The translations under genes were made by a program, and so were the position numbers. A stretch of 64,000 nucleotides of DNA from Nitrospiraceae bacterium (lineage in GTDB: Bacteria > Nitrospirota > Nitrospiria > Nitrospirales > UBA8639): positions 124,001 to 188,000 of the forward strand of contig JACKFF010000008.1 in the NCBI GenBank assembly GCA_020632595.1. Reading direction: 5' to 3'. Every line of letters begins with the position of its first letter. Positions within the stretch are counted from its first letter, which is position 1. The notes under the pieces are model-generated. The model was not told the origin of the DNA. It saw only the letters and a program-made list of their open reading frames with translations, and did no database searches. Of the stretch, positions 1-9,289 are shown in pieces.

Positions 1-1347
1 GTGCGTCATTTGCCGGATGTGGGTTGGCAACCTACGGTGGTCGCATCCGGTAATACGCAGCAGGGAAGGTATGATCCCGGCTTATTGTCATTGGTGCCTG
101 ACCATGTTGAGGTTGTGCGGGTTCCCGGTGCGGATATATGGCAACGATTCCAGTCCTGGCGGGCGGGGAGGTTAACCAAAGCGCCCTCCGGCTGTCACCC
201 GGAAAATGTCAGCCAAATCCATGAAATTGCACCTTCTTCCCTGCGATCGTATTTGAGAAGTTTCGTGAGGAAGGCTGAAAGTTATTATTATCACCCGGAT
301 TTGGCCATGCCTTGGATCACGCCAGGCACGACTGCCACGGTGAAGGTGTGTCAGCGGATTGGCGCAAAGGTGATCTGGGTGACAGGAGGGCCGTGGTCCT
401 CGTTTGTGGTGGCGAGAAAGGCTTCATTGCTTACCGGAGTGCCCTATGTACTCGACTTTCGAGATTCATGGACCTTGGCAGGCAGTCCCTTCGATGATGA
501 GCGCCCTCAGTGGGCAAAACGACGGGATCGTCGTCTCTTGTATCAGATTTTTGAAGGAGCCAAAGCCGTGACATTTCGGTACCATTCAGAGGCCGAATGT
601 TACTGGCGAGCCTACCCAGGAGCAATAGACCCATCCCGCATTCATATTATCCCCAATGGTTTTGACGGCACAATTGCCGAATACAACCCTGATGCAGGGA
701 GTCAAACCACATGTGTGGTCTTGTATGCCGGGACGATCGCGCCCTATCGGTATGATACCCTGCTACAAGGAATAAGCTTGCTTAAGCAAACTTCACCGGT
801 CCATGCCAGGCATTTACAACTGCTGTTCGTTGGTGAAGGTACGGAGGCAATTAATCGTGCGGCAGGCATGTTGGGTGTCTTGGATGTTGTAAAAGTTATG
901 TCAGCTGTTTCCTATGCAGAAGTTTGTCGCCTGCAGGCAGAAGCCGATGCGCTCCTCCTACTTGGGTTGATTCCTATGAAAGGATATGAGTTATGCGGGA
1001 GTAAGGTCTTTTCCTATCTGAAGGCAGGCCGTCCGATTATCGGAATCGTCCCACAAGATGAAATGAGAACCGTTCTGCATCGGGTAGGGGTGAGGACAAT
1101 CGCGGATATAGATTCGCCCTCCGAGATTGCGACTGTGTTTCGCCAGGTGCTTGAGGCATGGCGTGAGGGCACGCTATCCTCCTTCCTTCCTGATCGGACA
1201 AGCAGCGAAACGTATTCGGCTAAGCAGCAGACCATGGCTCTGGTTCATGCTCTTGAGGGGGGACCTCCGGTTGACCCGTTTGTTCCGGGCTCGGTGGAAA
1301 TCCCACCCAGTTTACAGGGAGATATTGGAAAGGCTGGATGGATTTAA
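1..1347 (+). CDS. GT4-type glycosyltransferase, 5' end cut by window
   Basis: Probable cytoplasmic sugar transferase of the GT4 (GT-B fold) family acting on EPS repeat-unit intermediates. The reading frame is open from base 1, and the protein begins inside a Rossmann-like N-domain without the usual first strand and Gly-rich loop, so the true start lies upstream of the window. Visible landmarks are IIPNGFDG (about residue 215), the VLYAGTIAPYRYDTLL segment that opens the C-domain, and a donor-site stretch around GSKVFSYLKAGRPIIG (about residue 330). It is followed 110 bases later by a deacetylase-like gene on the same strand. Donor and acceptor sugars cannot be read from the sequence. Confidence 0.85.
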   Translation: MRHLPDVGWQPTVVASGNTQQGRYDPGLLSLVPDHVEVVRVPGADIWQRFQSWRAGRLTKAPSGCHPENVSQIHEIAPSSLRSYLRSFVRKAESYYYHPDLAMPWITPGTTATVKVCQRIGAKVIWVTGGPWSSFVVARKASLLTGVPYVLDFRDSWTLAGSPFDDERPQWAKRRDRRLLYQIFEGAKAVTFRYHSEAECYWRAYPGAIDPSRIHIIPNGFDGTIAEYNPDAGSQTTCVVLYAGTIAPYRYDTLLQGISLLKQTSPVHARHLQLLFVGEGTEAINRAAGMLGVLDVVKVMSAVSYAEVCRLQAEADALLLLGLIPMKGYELCGSKVFSYLKAGRPIIGIVPQDEMRTVLHRVGVRTIADIDSPSEIATVFRQVLEAWREGTLSSFLPDRTSSETYSAKQQTMALVHALEGGPPVDPFVPGSVEIPPSLQGDIGKAGWI

Positions 1348-1456
1348 GAAGGCAGTTGAGACGATGTGTCCCTGAAAGCTCACATGGAGCATGGACCTCG
1401 CGTGTATCTTTTTTGAATTCCTGCTGCATGGATCCTTATGCGTAGAAGGAAGCACA

Positions 1457-2290
1457 ATGTATTTCTGTATTCGTGACGACGATACGAATTTTTTTACGAC
1501 GCCTGATGACCTTGAGCACGCATATGGGGAAATTAGCCGATGGGGGCCGATTTCTTTGGCCATTATTCCTTTTTGTCGTCCTGGAACCAATAGAGCCGTT
1601 CCTGAACATGTCAAGGATCGGTTATCCATCCATCCACTGCACAAAAATCGGTCGCTTGTGGAGTATCTCCGCAACGGAATTGCTCAAGGTCGTTTCGAAG
1701 CGATGCTCCATGGATTTTATCATGATGAGGAACATGGTAGACCGGAGTTCGCACAGGGATCCGATTTAGCTAAGCGGGTCGTGGATGGACGAAAATATCT
1801 GGAAGATCTCTTAGGCGCCAGTATTCGGGTTTTTGTTCCACCTCACAACACAATCGGACGCCAGGGATTACGTGCCATTGCCCGAGAGGGGCTGCACCTG
1901 GGAGGGGTTGCGGGGCTTCGGGGAGGGTGGCCGCTGACTTCACTGAAAACCTGGTTGCTGTGGTCGAGACTCTATCATTGGCGGAAAACCGGAGGATTGG
2001 GTATTCCCTGGATCTTGGATCTGAATGACCATTACGAGATTGCCGGTAATGCTGTAACTCCCCGATCCTCTCTTCAGCGCAATGAAACGATCTTTAACCA
2101 TGCGTTAAGCAAGGATGGGGTTTTCTGTGCAGCGACGCATTATTGGGAGTTAGATATGCCAAGTCCGGAATCAGGTGCCTTAACGGTTGGTGAGCAATTG
2201 AGAAAACTGATTGCGCGTGCTCAGTCGGATTCGCGAGTTACTTGGCGCTCGGTTGGCGAGATTGTGTCGGCTGGACTAGCAAAAGTCTAA
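1457..2290 (+). CDS. polysaccharide deacetylase-like protein
   Basis: Probable carbohydrate esterase related to the NodB/DUF2334 deacetylases, expected to remove acetyl groups from a glycan or its precursor. The protein opens with an RDDDTN metal-binding Asp cluster, then shows HGFYHDEEH (about residue 90; the HxxxH pair would complete the metal site) and FVPPHNT. An upstream in-frame start at 1391 exists, but the ATG at 1457 has GAAGGA six bases upstream and begins exactly at the conserved domain, giving 277 residues. No signal peptide is visible, so action in the cytoplasm is likely. It sits between a glycosyltransferase and a methyltransferase in the EPS locus. Confidence 0.75.
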   Translation: MYFCIRDDDTNFFTTPDDLEHAYGEISRWGPISLAIIPFCRPGTNRAVPEHVKDRLSIHPLHKNRSLVEYLRNGIAQGRFEAMLHGFYHDEEHGRPEFAQGSDLAKRVVDGRKYLEDLLGASIRVFVPPHNTIGRQGLRAIAREGLHLGGVAGLRGGWPLTSLKTWLLWSRLYHWRKTGGLGIPWILDLNDHYEIAGNAVTPRSSLQRNETIFNHALSKDGVFCAATHYWELDMPSPESGALTVGEQLRKLIARAQSDSRVTWRSVGEIVSAGLAKV

Positions 2291-2438
2291 ATCAAGTGAC
2301 CTCGCGCCTCTTTTGGTGTCCTACCGGAGACGATCCAATGAAAACTTCCATGCTCGATACCGACATGTATTTTTTCGCTGAGTCCATCTATTTGGCAATC
2401 AAAAGGTGTGGGAGATCAAATGATAATAGGGAGAAAAG

Positions 2439-3185
2439 ATGGTCATGCAAAGCATAGATATCAGGCAGATTGAAATATGTAAGCAAAAAGGAATTCCTAT
2501 CACCGAAGATAGTTATATTTTGGATTTTGGTTGTGGAGATGGCCGTAGAGTCTATGAACTTCTGGATTCCGGATATAAAAATTCCTTTGGATTCAATAAA
2601 GGGAACTATATGGACAGAGGGACTCCCATTAAATTACGGCAGGAACAGGATCGGCAATTTTTTCGATTTACCGACAATGACACTATCCCCTTTCCTGATA
2701 GGCATTTTGATTTAATAATTTCCGATCAAGTATTTGAACATGTCTTACATCAACAAGAGGCCTTTCGTGAGATTTATCGGGTTTTAAAAGAAGGGGGAGT
2801 GAGTGTTCATGTGATACCGGCAAAATGGCAAATTATCGAGCCTCACATTTTTGTTCCTTTCGGAGGTCTCATTAAGGCATTTTTCTATTATTATTTTTGG
2901 GCCATGCTGGGAATTCGAAATAATTGGCAAAAGGGATTATCGGTCAAAGAAACGGCCAAGCGTAATACTCTATATGCTAAGGAAAATTTAAATTACCTCA
3001 GTTGTCGGGAATATCAAACGATGATGTCGGAAATTCACTTTAAATATAGTTGGGAAGAACTTGCCTATATGAAGGCGAGTTACAAACCCAATATTCAAAA
3101 ATTGGCAGCCATTTCTGAAAAAGTGCCTTTAGTTTGCAGTCTTATCCGGCTATTTCATCAACGCGTGTTATACCTTCAAAAATAA
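2439..3185 (+). CDS. class I SAM-dependent methyltransferase
   Basis: Rossmann-fold methyltransferase of the Methyltransf_11 type. Motif I is ILDFGCGDGR (about residues 27-36), followed by FDLIISDQVFEHV and a post-motif segment YRVLKEGGV. The ATG at 2439 has AGGGAG five bases upstream. The protein is 248 residues with a hydrophobic patch near FFYYYFWAMLG that could sit at the membrane. The likely role is methylation of a sugar or lipid-linked intermediate, inferred only from its place in the EPS locus. DNA around it is more AT-rich than the flanking glycosyltransferase genes. Confidence 0.8.
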   Translation: MVMQSIDIRQIEICKQKGIPITEDSYILDFGCGDGRRVYELLDSGYKNSFGFNKGNYMDRGTPIKLRQEQDRQFFRFTDNDTIPFPDRHFDLIISDQVFEHVLHQQEAFREIYRVLKEGGVSVHVIPAKWQIIEPHIFVPFGGLIKAFFYYYFWAMLGIRNNWQKGLSVKETAKRNTLYAKENLNYLSCREYQTMMSEIHFKYSWEELAYMKASYKPNIQKLAAISEKVPLVCSLIRLFHQRVLYLQK

Positions 3186-3468
3186 TATTCAGCCCTGTTT
3201 GCATGGGCAAGTATAGTCACGTATTCGAAATTGAAAAGTTTATAACAGAGGGTTTGTTACTGTGAGGGCACAATTTAGAAAAAACTCTGGCCAAAGAGAA
3301 ATGCACGGGGCCGCGGCGCACTGAGGACGTGGATATGTCAGGTTTAGGGGGATGCTCCTACCGTTGGTGACCCCTTGAGAAGAATGTATTGATGTGAGGA
3401 TTCAGATTCGCAGATTGTTTGACGTTCAATGGGCCAAGTGATGTCGGTTGAATCATTATAAATTTGAT

Positions 3469-5322
3469 ATGTGTGGATTTGTCGCGTTTTTACAGGATAA
3501 GCCAATTGTCGACCCGGTTCATGCCCGAGAAGCGCTCGAGACGATTGCCCACCGTGGCCCGGATGCGGAGGGGGAATGGCAGGAGCGGGACGTGTTGCTG
3601 CTTCATCGCCGGTTGTCGATCATTGATCTTGCCAACGGCTCGCAACCCATGCAAAGCCGGGATGGACGCTATATCATCGTATTTAATGGAGAAATTTACA
3701 ATTTCCCTGAGTTGCGTGAACTTCTAGGTCACGAAGGGGTCCAATTCAAAACGCACTCTGATACCGAGGTCATCCTCGAAGGGTACAGCCACTGGGGTGC
3801 GAGTATTGTCGAAAAGTTAAATGGAATCTTTGCCTTTATTATCTGGGATCGTCGTCGGTCTTTGGCCTTTGGAGCGCGAGATCGTCTGGGGATCAAGCCA
3901 CTTTGCTGGGCGTTACACCATGGGGCTTTGGTGGTTTCCTCAACAGTAGAACCATTTGGCGCCCTGAAGGGGTTTGATCAAATCGACCTCGTGGCTGTGC
4001 GTGATCTCCTGGCATTCGACTACATTCCTTCTCCGCGCACCATTTTTCAAGGTGTGCATAAGCTTGAGCCTGGATGCCGCTTCCAGTGGGAAATTGGCGC
4101 CGAGGCACCCTCGATTAGCCGGTACTGGAGTCCTCCCATTGGAAATCCTGCATTAGCAGCTCCCGACGAATGGGAATTGGAATCTTTGCTTGATCGAGCG
4201 GTGAAGCGGCAGATGATTAGTGATGTTCCGATCGGCGCATTTTTATCGGGAGGAATCGATTCATCTTTGCTTGTGGCCTTTATGGCCCGGTACAGTCAAA
4301 AGCCCGTTCGGACTTTTTCTTGTTCATTTACCGACAACCATGCGGATGAATCCGAAATTGCCGGCCTTGTTGCCCGTCAATTCGGCACTGACCATGTTGT
4401 GTTGCGGGCGGAAGAGGTTGGATCGGATGAACTCCTCGACCTCCTTTCCCGTCTGGATGAACCCTTTGCGGATCCTGCCTTCATACCGACCTATGCCCTA
4501 TCGAAAATGACCGCTTCACATCTCCGGGTTGCGCTTTCCGGCGACGGCGGAGATGAAGTCTTCGGTGGGTATTCCAAATACCTACTCGGTGCAAGACATT
4601 GGGACGCATTGCCTCTATCCTCCCTCCTTCACCGGGTCCTACGGCTTCTTCCTTGGAGGCCACGAGGGATGCCCTCTATCTATTGGCGGACGCTGTCATC
4701 CCAGGACCTCATTCGGTGGTCATGGGCGCGATATGGGGATTTTCCTGCTTTTGGGAAGGACTTTCTGCAGGTGTTGACTTCCGCATATCAGAATTCAGCC
4801 CAAATCGAGGATTTTTTTGAACCGTGGGAAAGGCGGGCTAAACGATATGGCCGAAAATATGACCAGGATTTGCTCATGCGTACGGATCTGGAAACGTATT
4901 TAAGCGAAAATTGTCTTGTCAAGACCGATAGAGCGAGTATGTTGGCATCCTTGGAAATCAGGGTCCCCTACCTTGACGAAACAATTTTGGATCGTATCCT
5001 TCCTCTTCCTGCAAATAAAAAGATTGTCAATGGCGAACTCAAATCCCTCCTCTTACCGATTGCCAGAAGAATCCTTCCTCGTGAGGTCTGGGATAGACCC
5101 AAGCAGGGCTTTCATGTTCCTCTTGATTCCTGGCTGGGGGGAGCCTGGAGGCCTGCGGTGGAAGCTACGCTCGATTGGGGAGAAGCCAATCTTGATCTTT
5201 TTCATTACCCGTATCTCCGTCACCTTCACAAGATCAGTATCTGCGGTGGCACGATAGGGCGAGAACTGTGGAACCCGTTTGTCTTTCTGGCTTGGATGAT
5301 GAAACGTTCCTGCAAAATATAG
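3469..5322 (+). CDS. asnB: asparagine synthase-like glutamine amidotransferase
   Basis: Two-domain AsnB-family enzyme. The N-terminal Ntn glutaminase starts with MCGFVAF, and because the Cys after Met is the nucleophile the start must be the ATG at 3469, not the TTG at 3448. RLSIIDL and NGEIYN mark the glutaminase pocket. The synthetase domain has FLSGGIDSS (PP-loop, about residue 260) and SGDGGDEVFGGY. Length 617 is normal for the family. Paralogues like this are common in EPS loci, including those linked to exosortase systems, where they probably amidate a uronic acid or other sugar carboxyl. A uronate is plausible here because a GDP-mannose 6-dehydrogenase lies downstream. Confidence 0.9.
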   Translation: MCGFVAFLQDKPIVDPVHAREALETIAHRGPDAEGEWQERDVLLLHRRLSIIDLANGSQPMQSRDGRYIIVFNGEIYNFPELRELLGHEGVQFKTHSDTEVILEGYSHWGASIVEKLNGIFAFIIWDRRRSLAFGARDRLGIKPLCWALHHGALVVSSTVEPFGALKGFDQIDLVAVRDLLAFDYIPSPRTIFQGVHKLEPGCRFQWEIGAEAPSISRYWSPPIGNPALAAPDEWELESLLDRAVKRQMISDVPIGAFLSGGIDSSLLVAFMARYSQKPVRTFSCSFTDNHADESEIAGLVARQFGTDHVVLRAEEVGSDELLDLLSRLDEPFADPAFIPTYALSKMTASHLRVALSGDGGDEVFGGYSKYLLGARHWDALPLSSLLHRVLRLLPWRPRGMPSIYWRTLSSQDLIRWSWARYGDFPAFGKDFLQVLTSAYQNSAQIEDFFEPWERRAKRYGRKYDQDLLMRTDLETYLSENCLVKTDRASMLASLEIRVPYLDETILDRILPLPANKKIVNGELKSLLLPIARRILPREVWDRPKQGFHVPLDSWLGGAWRPAVEATLDWGEANLDLFHYPYLRHLHKISICGGTIGRELWNPFVFLAWMMKRSCKI

Positions 5323-5420
5323 AAAGAGCCTGCCAAGTGACATAAAGGAATCGGGCTTTGACCATTCAGGCCTTGAACGAACCGGTGATGACTCGTTGGG
5401 GCCAGCACGAAAAAGTCAGT

Positions 5421-5456
5421 GTTAGTCCCCGGCGAAGGACCTGTGCCGGGGGGTGA
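5421..5456 (+). other. GC-rich hairpin between asnB and glycosyltransferase
   Basis: An imperfect inverted repeat. Its core, CCCCGGC at 5427-5433 with GCCGGGG at 5445-5451, extends outward to GTGT/ACAC arms with two G-T pairs and one mismatch. It lies 50 bases before the next gene and is followed by a weak T tract (AGTTTTATCT). It could end the asnB transcript or act as an attenuator. Sequence alone does not decide. Confidence 0.35.
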
Positions 5457-5505
5457 CACCAAAAGTTTTATCTTCAACTCAACTTTGTGAAATACCGAAA
5501 ATGTT

Positions 5506-6585
5506 ATGAAAGTCGTATTTCTGAACGACCTGATCTTTGATTATGCCAGGGGTCTGTCGGCAAGTGGTGGTGGAGCCGAACGACAGCAATGGCTTTTGGC
5601 CAGAGCCTTGGTCGCTGCCGGATGGAAGGTCACCGTCGGTGTCAGGGGTTTATTGGATTCCGGAGCGAGTTTAGCCATCGACGGTGTTAATTTCGTTGGC
5701 CTCGATAAAGGCCAAATTCTTTTATCCTGGTATCATTTTCTGAAATCGGAACAGCCAGACTGGTGGTATTGGCGATGTGCGTACCATTTGTGGGGTCCAG
5801 CTGTAGAAATAGCCAAGCTCGCAGGAGTACGCACTATTTTTGCGGCTGCCTTCGATACGGATGTCCAGGTCCGTCGCGCCCTGGTCTTTCGCTCCCGTTG
5901 GTGGCCCCTGTATGCCTGGGGACTGATGCGGGCGGATAGAATCTTTCTGCAGCATGGTGGTCAGTTTTCCGCACTTCCTGGAAAATGGAAAGGGAAAGCC
6001 CATATTGTTCCAAGCATCGCCGGTTTATCCTCAACGGTGAAACCCCATTCGAAGCGAAGAAAATATGTGGCATGGGTAGGGATGTTGCGCGAGCCCAAGC
6101 GCCCGGACCTGCTGATTGAGATTGCTCAACAGTCCTCCGATATTCAGTTTGTTGTTTGTGGAGGACCAACGACACATCGATCCCAAATTGGCTATGGTGA
6201 TAATATGGTGCGAAGGCTTCGTTCATTACCAAATGTGGAATTTCTTGGGCCCATTTCTCCTGAAAAAGCGCAGGAAGTGATTCAAGAGGCAGCCATCCTG
6301 CTTTCAACCTCTGAGGGTGAAGGTTTCCCAAATACCTTCTTGCAAGCCTGGTCGAGTGGTACTCCTGTTGTCAGTTTAATGATAGATCCGGACTCGGTTA
6401 TTGAGCGAGCAGGTTTGGGAGTGGTGTCTGGAAGCATTGAGACGATAGGAAAAGATTTATGCGCCCTGATGGAATCGCATCATCAACGAGAGGAAATAGG
6501 GCTGCGTGCAAGAAAACACATAGTCGAGAATCATAGTGAGGCGATCGTCGTTCGAGCATGGGCTCAGGGCGTTCACGGTCGTTGA
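5506..6585 (+). CDS. GT4-type glycosyltransferase
   Basis: Retaining glycosyltransferase of GT-B fold, 359 residues, cytoplasmic. The N-terminus has the acceptor-domain glycine loop ASGGGAERQQW (about residues 19-29). The C-domain starts near KYVAWVGMLREPKRPDLL, and the donor-binding E-x7-E type motif lies in TSEGEGFPNTFLQAWSSG (about residue 275). It stands alone, with about 180 bases before and 165 after, so it may have its own transcript. Substrates are unknown. Confidence 0.88.
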   Translation: MKVVFLNDLIFDYARGLSASGGGAERQQWLLARALVAAGWKVTVGVRGLLDSGASLAIDGVNFVGLDKGQILLSWYHFLKSEQPDWWYWRCAYHLWGPAVEIAKLAGVRTIFAAAFDTDVQVRRALVFRSRWWPLYAWGLMRADRIFLQHGGQFSALPGKWKGKAHIVPSIAGLSSTVKPHSKRRKYVAWVGMLREPKRPDLLIEIAQQSSDIQFVVCGGPTTHRSQIGYGDNMVRRLRSLPNVEFLGPISPEKAQEVIQEAAILLSTSEGEGFPNTFLQAWSSGTPVVSLMIDPDSVIERAGLGVVSGSIETIGKDLCALMESHHQREEIGLRARKHIVENHSEAIVVRAWAQGVHGR

Positions 6586-6751
6586 GATGAATGGAAAAAT
6601 TTAGGGGGAACTTCGGGATGATTTCCCTTGCCTTCCCCCTTCAGTCGGTGGATTGAGTAAAGATTGTGTTAGTGGAATTGAATAAATAATCATCGAAGCC
6701 GTTTTTGTAGCCTGTGTAGTCCATTCTTTGTCAAGCACCAGAGTATAATTG

Positions 6752-7978
6752 ATGACTCGGTTTAAAAGCGTGGGAGTGAATATAGGAATCATTTTCCTGG
6801 CCATCTTTATTCTGGGAATTATTCTGGAAATTGGCTTGGCAGTTGTGCAAATCAATCAAAAGTCTCATGTAAGGCTGGTTCCGGGCAAAGGCGTGACGTA
6901 TATTCCTGGTGCCTACTATCGGCACACAAAAGAAGGATTTTCACAGGGTTATTTTAATTCCCATGGATTTCGAGATTATGAGCGAACCTACGAGAAGCCG
7001 AAAGACACCTTTAGAATTCTTATCTTTGGTGATTCCTACGTAGAAGCTCTTCAGGTTTCACTTGAAGACAGCTTTCCTGCGTTACTTGAGAAAAAACTCA
7101 ACGCAGGTTCCTCTACAAAAAAGGTTGAGGTGATTGCTCTTGGACAGTCGGGCTTTGGTACAGCCGATGCATATATGCGGTATGTGAATTTTGGTGTGAA
7201 GTACTCTCCCGATCTGGTTATCCTGGCGTTTCTGACCGGTAATGATTTTCGGGATAATTCCAAAGCACTTTCTCGGGAAGCATTAGCCTATTATTATGTT
7301 TTTGACGACAACGGACAATTGGTCCTGGATAGCTCCAAGTATGAGGAGTATGAACGGGGTATGATATCCCAGGTCCGTGGTTTATTTCAGAGCCTCAAGC
7401 GAAAATCCTATCTTCTCAGTTTGGTGTCTGAGCGTGTGTATTTGTTGATGCGGAAATTTGAGGAAACCCGGTTCGAACATAAATTGGCTGGAATGCCACA
7501 AGTAAATGAAAACCGGGAAATAGATCCCTTCTCCGATCTGAATATTTACCGTACCGATGTCAGTGTGCCGTGGAAAGACGCGTTCGAAATAAGCAAAAGA
7601 CTGATTCTTAAATTCAAGGATACGGTAGAAGAGAATGGGGCAAAATTTGTTCTGGTAACCCTGTCTAATGCGGAGCAGGTACATCCCCGAATCGGGGAGA
7701 AACTGAACGCAAGGTATCCCGTGGTTTTTGATTACGAACGGCCTGATCGAATGCTGGAAGAATTTGCAAAGCAAAAGGGGATCATTGCTCTCAAGCTTAT
7801 GCCGGAGTTTCGCGCCTATCACCTTCAAACCGGTAAGGATTTGCATGGTTTCGGATCGAGTGGGGTGGGGCACTGGAATGAGGATGGGCACCGCTTGGCG
7901 GCGGAAGAGATCTTGAAGTTTTTGCAACAACAGAATCTTGTGCCTTCAGGTGAAAAATCATCATTTTCTAGGACGTAG
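6752..7978 (+). CDS. membrane-anchored SGNH/GDSL hydrolase-like protein
   Basis: Probable periplasmic or membrane-tethered esterase/acetyl-modifying enzyme for the EPS. One N-terminal membrane segment (about residues 9-31, GIIFLAIFILGIILEIGLAV) is followed by the SGNH blocks: FGDSYVEAL (nucleophile Ser, about residue 91), GQSGFGT, FLTGNDFRDN, and GHWNEDGH near the C-terminus as the His-containing block. The ATG at 6752 is preferred over the adjacent TTG at 6749. Length 408 fits SGNH proteins found in polysaccharide loci. It is likely to add or remove O-acetyl groups, which is inferred from context. Confidence 0.8.
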   Translation: MTRFKSVGVNIGIIFLAIFILGIILEIGLAVVQINQKSHVRLVPGKGVTYIPGAYYRHTKEGFSQGYFNSHGFRDYERTYEKPKDTFRILIFGDSYVEALQVSLEDSFPALLEKKLNAGSSTKKVEVIALGQSGFGTADAYMRYVNFGVKYSPDLVILAFLTGNDFRDNSKALSREALAYYYVFDDNGQLVLDSSKYEEYERGMISQVRGLFQSLKRKSYLLSLVSERVYLLMRKFEETRFEHKLAGMPQVNENREIDPFSDLNIYRTDVSVPWKDAFEISKRLILKFKDTVEENGAKFVLVTLSNAEQVHPRIGEKLNARYPVVFDYERPDRMLEEFAKQKGIIALKLMPEFRAYHLQTGKDLHGFGSSGVGHWNEDGHRLAAEEILKFLQQQNLVPSGEKSSFSRT

Positions 7979-8086
7979 GGCAAAGGAATATTTAATATAT
8001 TTCGCGAGCCTGATCTGTGACACCGTAGACATGGATAAACAAATGCAGAGCCATATCCCCATCTTCAGGGTCGAGAGAGACCTGTG

Positions 8087-9289
8087 ATGAACATTCTTGT
8101 GTTGCATTCCGAGCTAGGAGTGCTTCGAGGTGGAGGGGAATACTTCACCAGAAATTTGTTTTCTGAATTCCGGAAAAGAGGGCATCACGTTTCCGTGGCC
8201 TTTGTGGCTGATTCTCAAGGAAGCTTTGCGAATCCCATGCCGGCCGGTATCGAACCCATTCCAATTCCGGGGTGGTGGTCACGGAAATTCGGACAGGAGA
8301 TGCTTACAAAGGTCGGAGAGACTTTTCTGGGCAACAGCCGGTTGAAGTCCTACTGGGATCGAGGACAGGAGAGTGTTTGTTGGCGGACCATCAGGTGGCA
8401 CGCTCGTCGGTTCCAACGCCGCATTGAACGTGAATTTTCTTCTCGTTGGGAGGAATTTGACGCCGTGTATGTGCATGGTGACCCATTTCTCGCAAAGGCA
8501 ACTGCAATCTTACGCCCAACCGTCCTGATGTTACCGGGGCCGGTCAGTTCTGCTCTTGAGCCGGTGCTGCGCACCGTCCAGGCTGTATGCGCGCATGATG
8601 ATTGTTTCAGCCGTGTGCGGGAATTTCTTGGCGATCATATTCTTGAGCTTCCCCTTGGCATTCATAGCCAGTTGTTTACTCCAGGCCCTACCCTCGTCCG
8701 TGAGGGCCTGGGATGGACGAAGGAAGACCTGGTGATGGGCTATGTTGGGCGACTGACCCATCTCAAGGGTGTTGACCTGCTTTCAGCAGCTTTTTGCCGA
8801 ATGGTACATGAATTTCCCAATATGAAACTTTTGATTGTCGGCAGTGGAGAAATGGAAGAGCATTTGCGCGCCACTCTTGCCCATGCACTTGAGCGTGGAA
8901 TCGTCCATATTGAGCCTGCATTGCCTCAAGAAGACCTCGCGCCTTGGTATCGCGTCCTGGATCTCATGGTGATGCCGAGTCGGTATGAAACCATGTCAAG
9001 TGCAGTCCTGGAAGCGATGGCCTGTGGAATTCCCTTCCTTGCATCCGACGTAGGAGGGAATAGCACTCTGGGCGAAAGTGGGGCGGGATGGCTATTTCGA
9101 ACAGAATCCATTTCCTCGATGAAAGAGGCACTTTCAAATATTTTGGAGAATCCAACTGAAAGGAGAGTCCGGGGTGTCCTTGGCCTCAATTTTGTTCAAA
9201 AACGACACAGTTGGACGGCTAGTGCGGAACGGCTGGAGCATATCATGGAAACACGGCTGGGTGTAAAAAGGGGAATACCGTGGAAGTAG
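8087..9289 (+). CDS. GT4-type glycosyltransferase
   Basis: GT-B glycosyltransferase, 400 residues. It opens with NILVLHSELGVLRGGGEYF, the glycine loop of the acceptor domain. The C-domain shows GYVGRLTHLKGVDLL (about residue 220) and the E-x7-E donor motif YETMSSAVLEAMACG (about residue 305). The ATG at 8087 is preceded by GAGAGA; a GTG directly upstream is the alternative. The gene overlaps the start of the following polymerase-like gene by ten bases, so the two are probably translated together. Confidence 0.88.
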   Translation: MNILVLHSELGVLRGGGEYFTRNLFSEFRKRGHHVSVAFVADSQGSFANPMPAGIEPIPIPGWWSRKFGQEMLTKVGETFLGNSRLKSYWDRGQESVCWRTIRWHARRFQRRIEREFSSRWEEFDAVYVHGDPFLAKATAILRPTVLMLPGPVSSALEPVLRTVQAVCAHDDCFSRVREFLGDHILELPLGIHSQLFTPGPTLVREGLGWTKEDLVMGYVGRLTHLKGVDLLSAAFCRMVHEFPNMKLLIVGSGEMEEHLRATLAHALERGIVHIEPALPQEDLAPWYRVLDLMVMPSRYETMSSAVLEAMACGIPFLASDVGGNSTLGESGAGWLFRTESISSMKEALSNILENPTERRVRGVLGLNFVQKRHSWTASAERLEHIMETRLGVKRGIPWK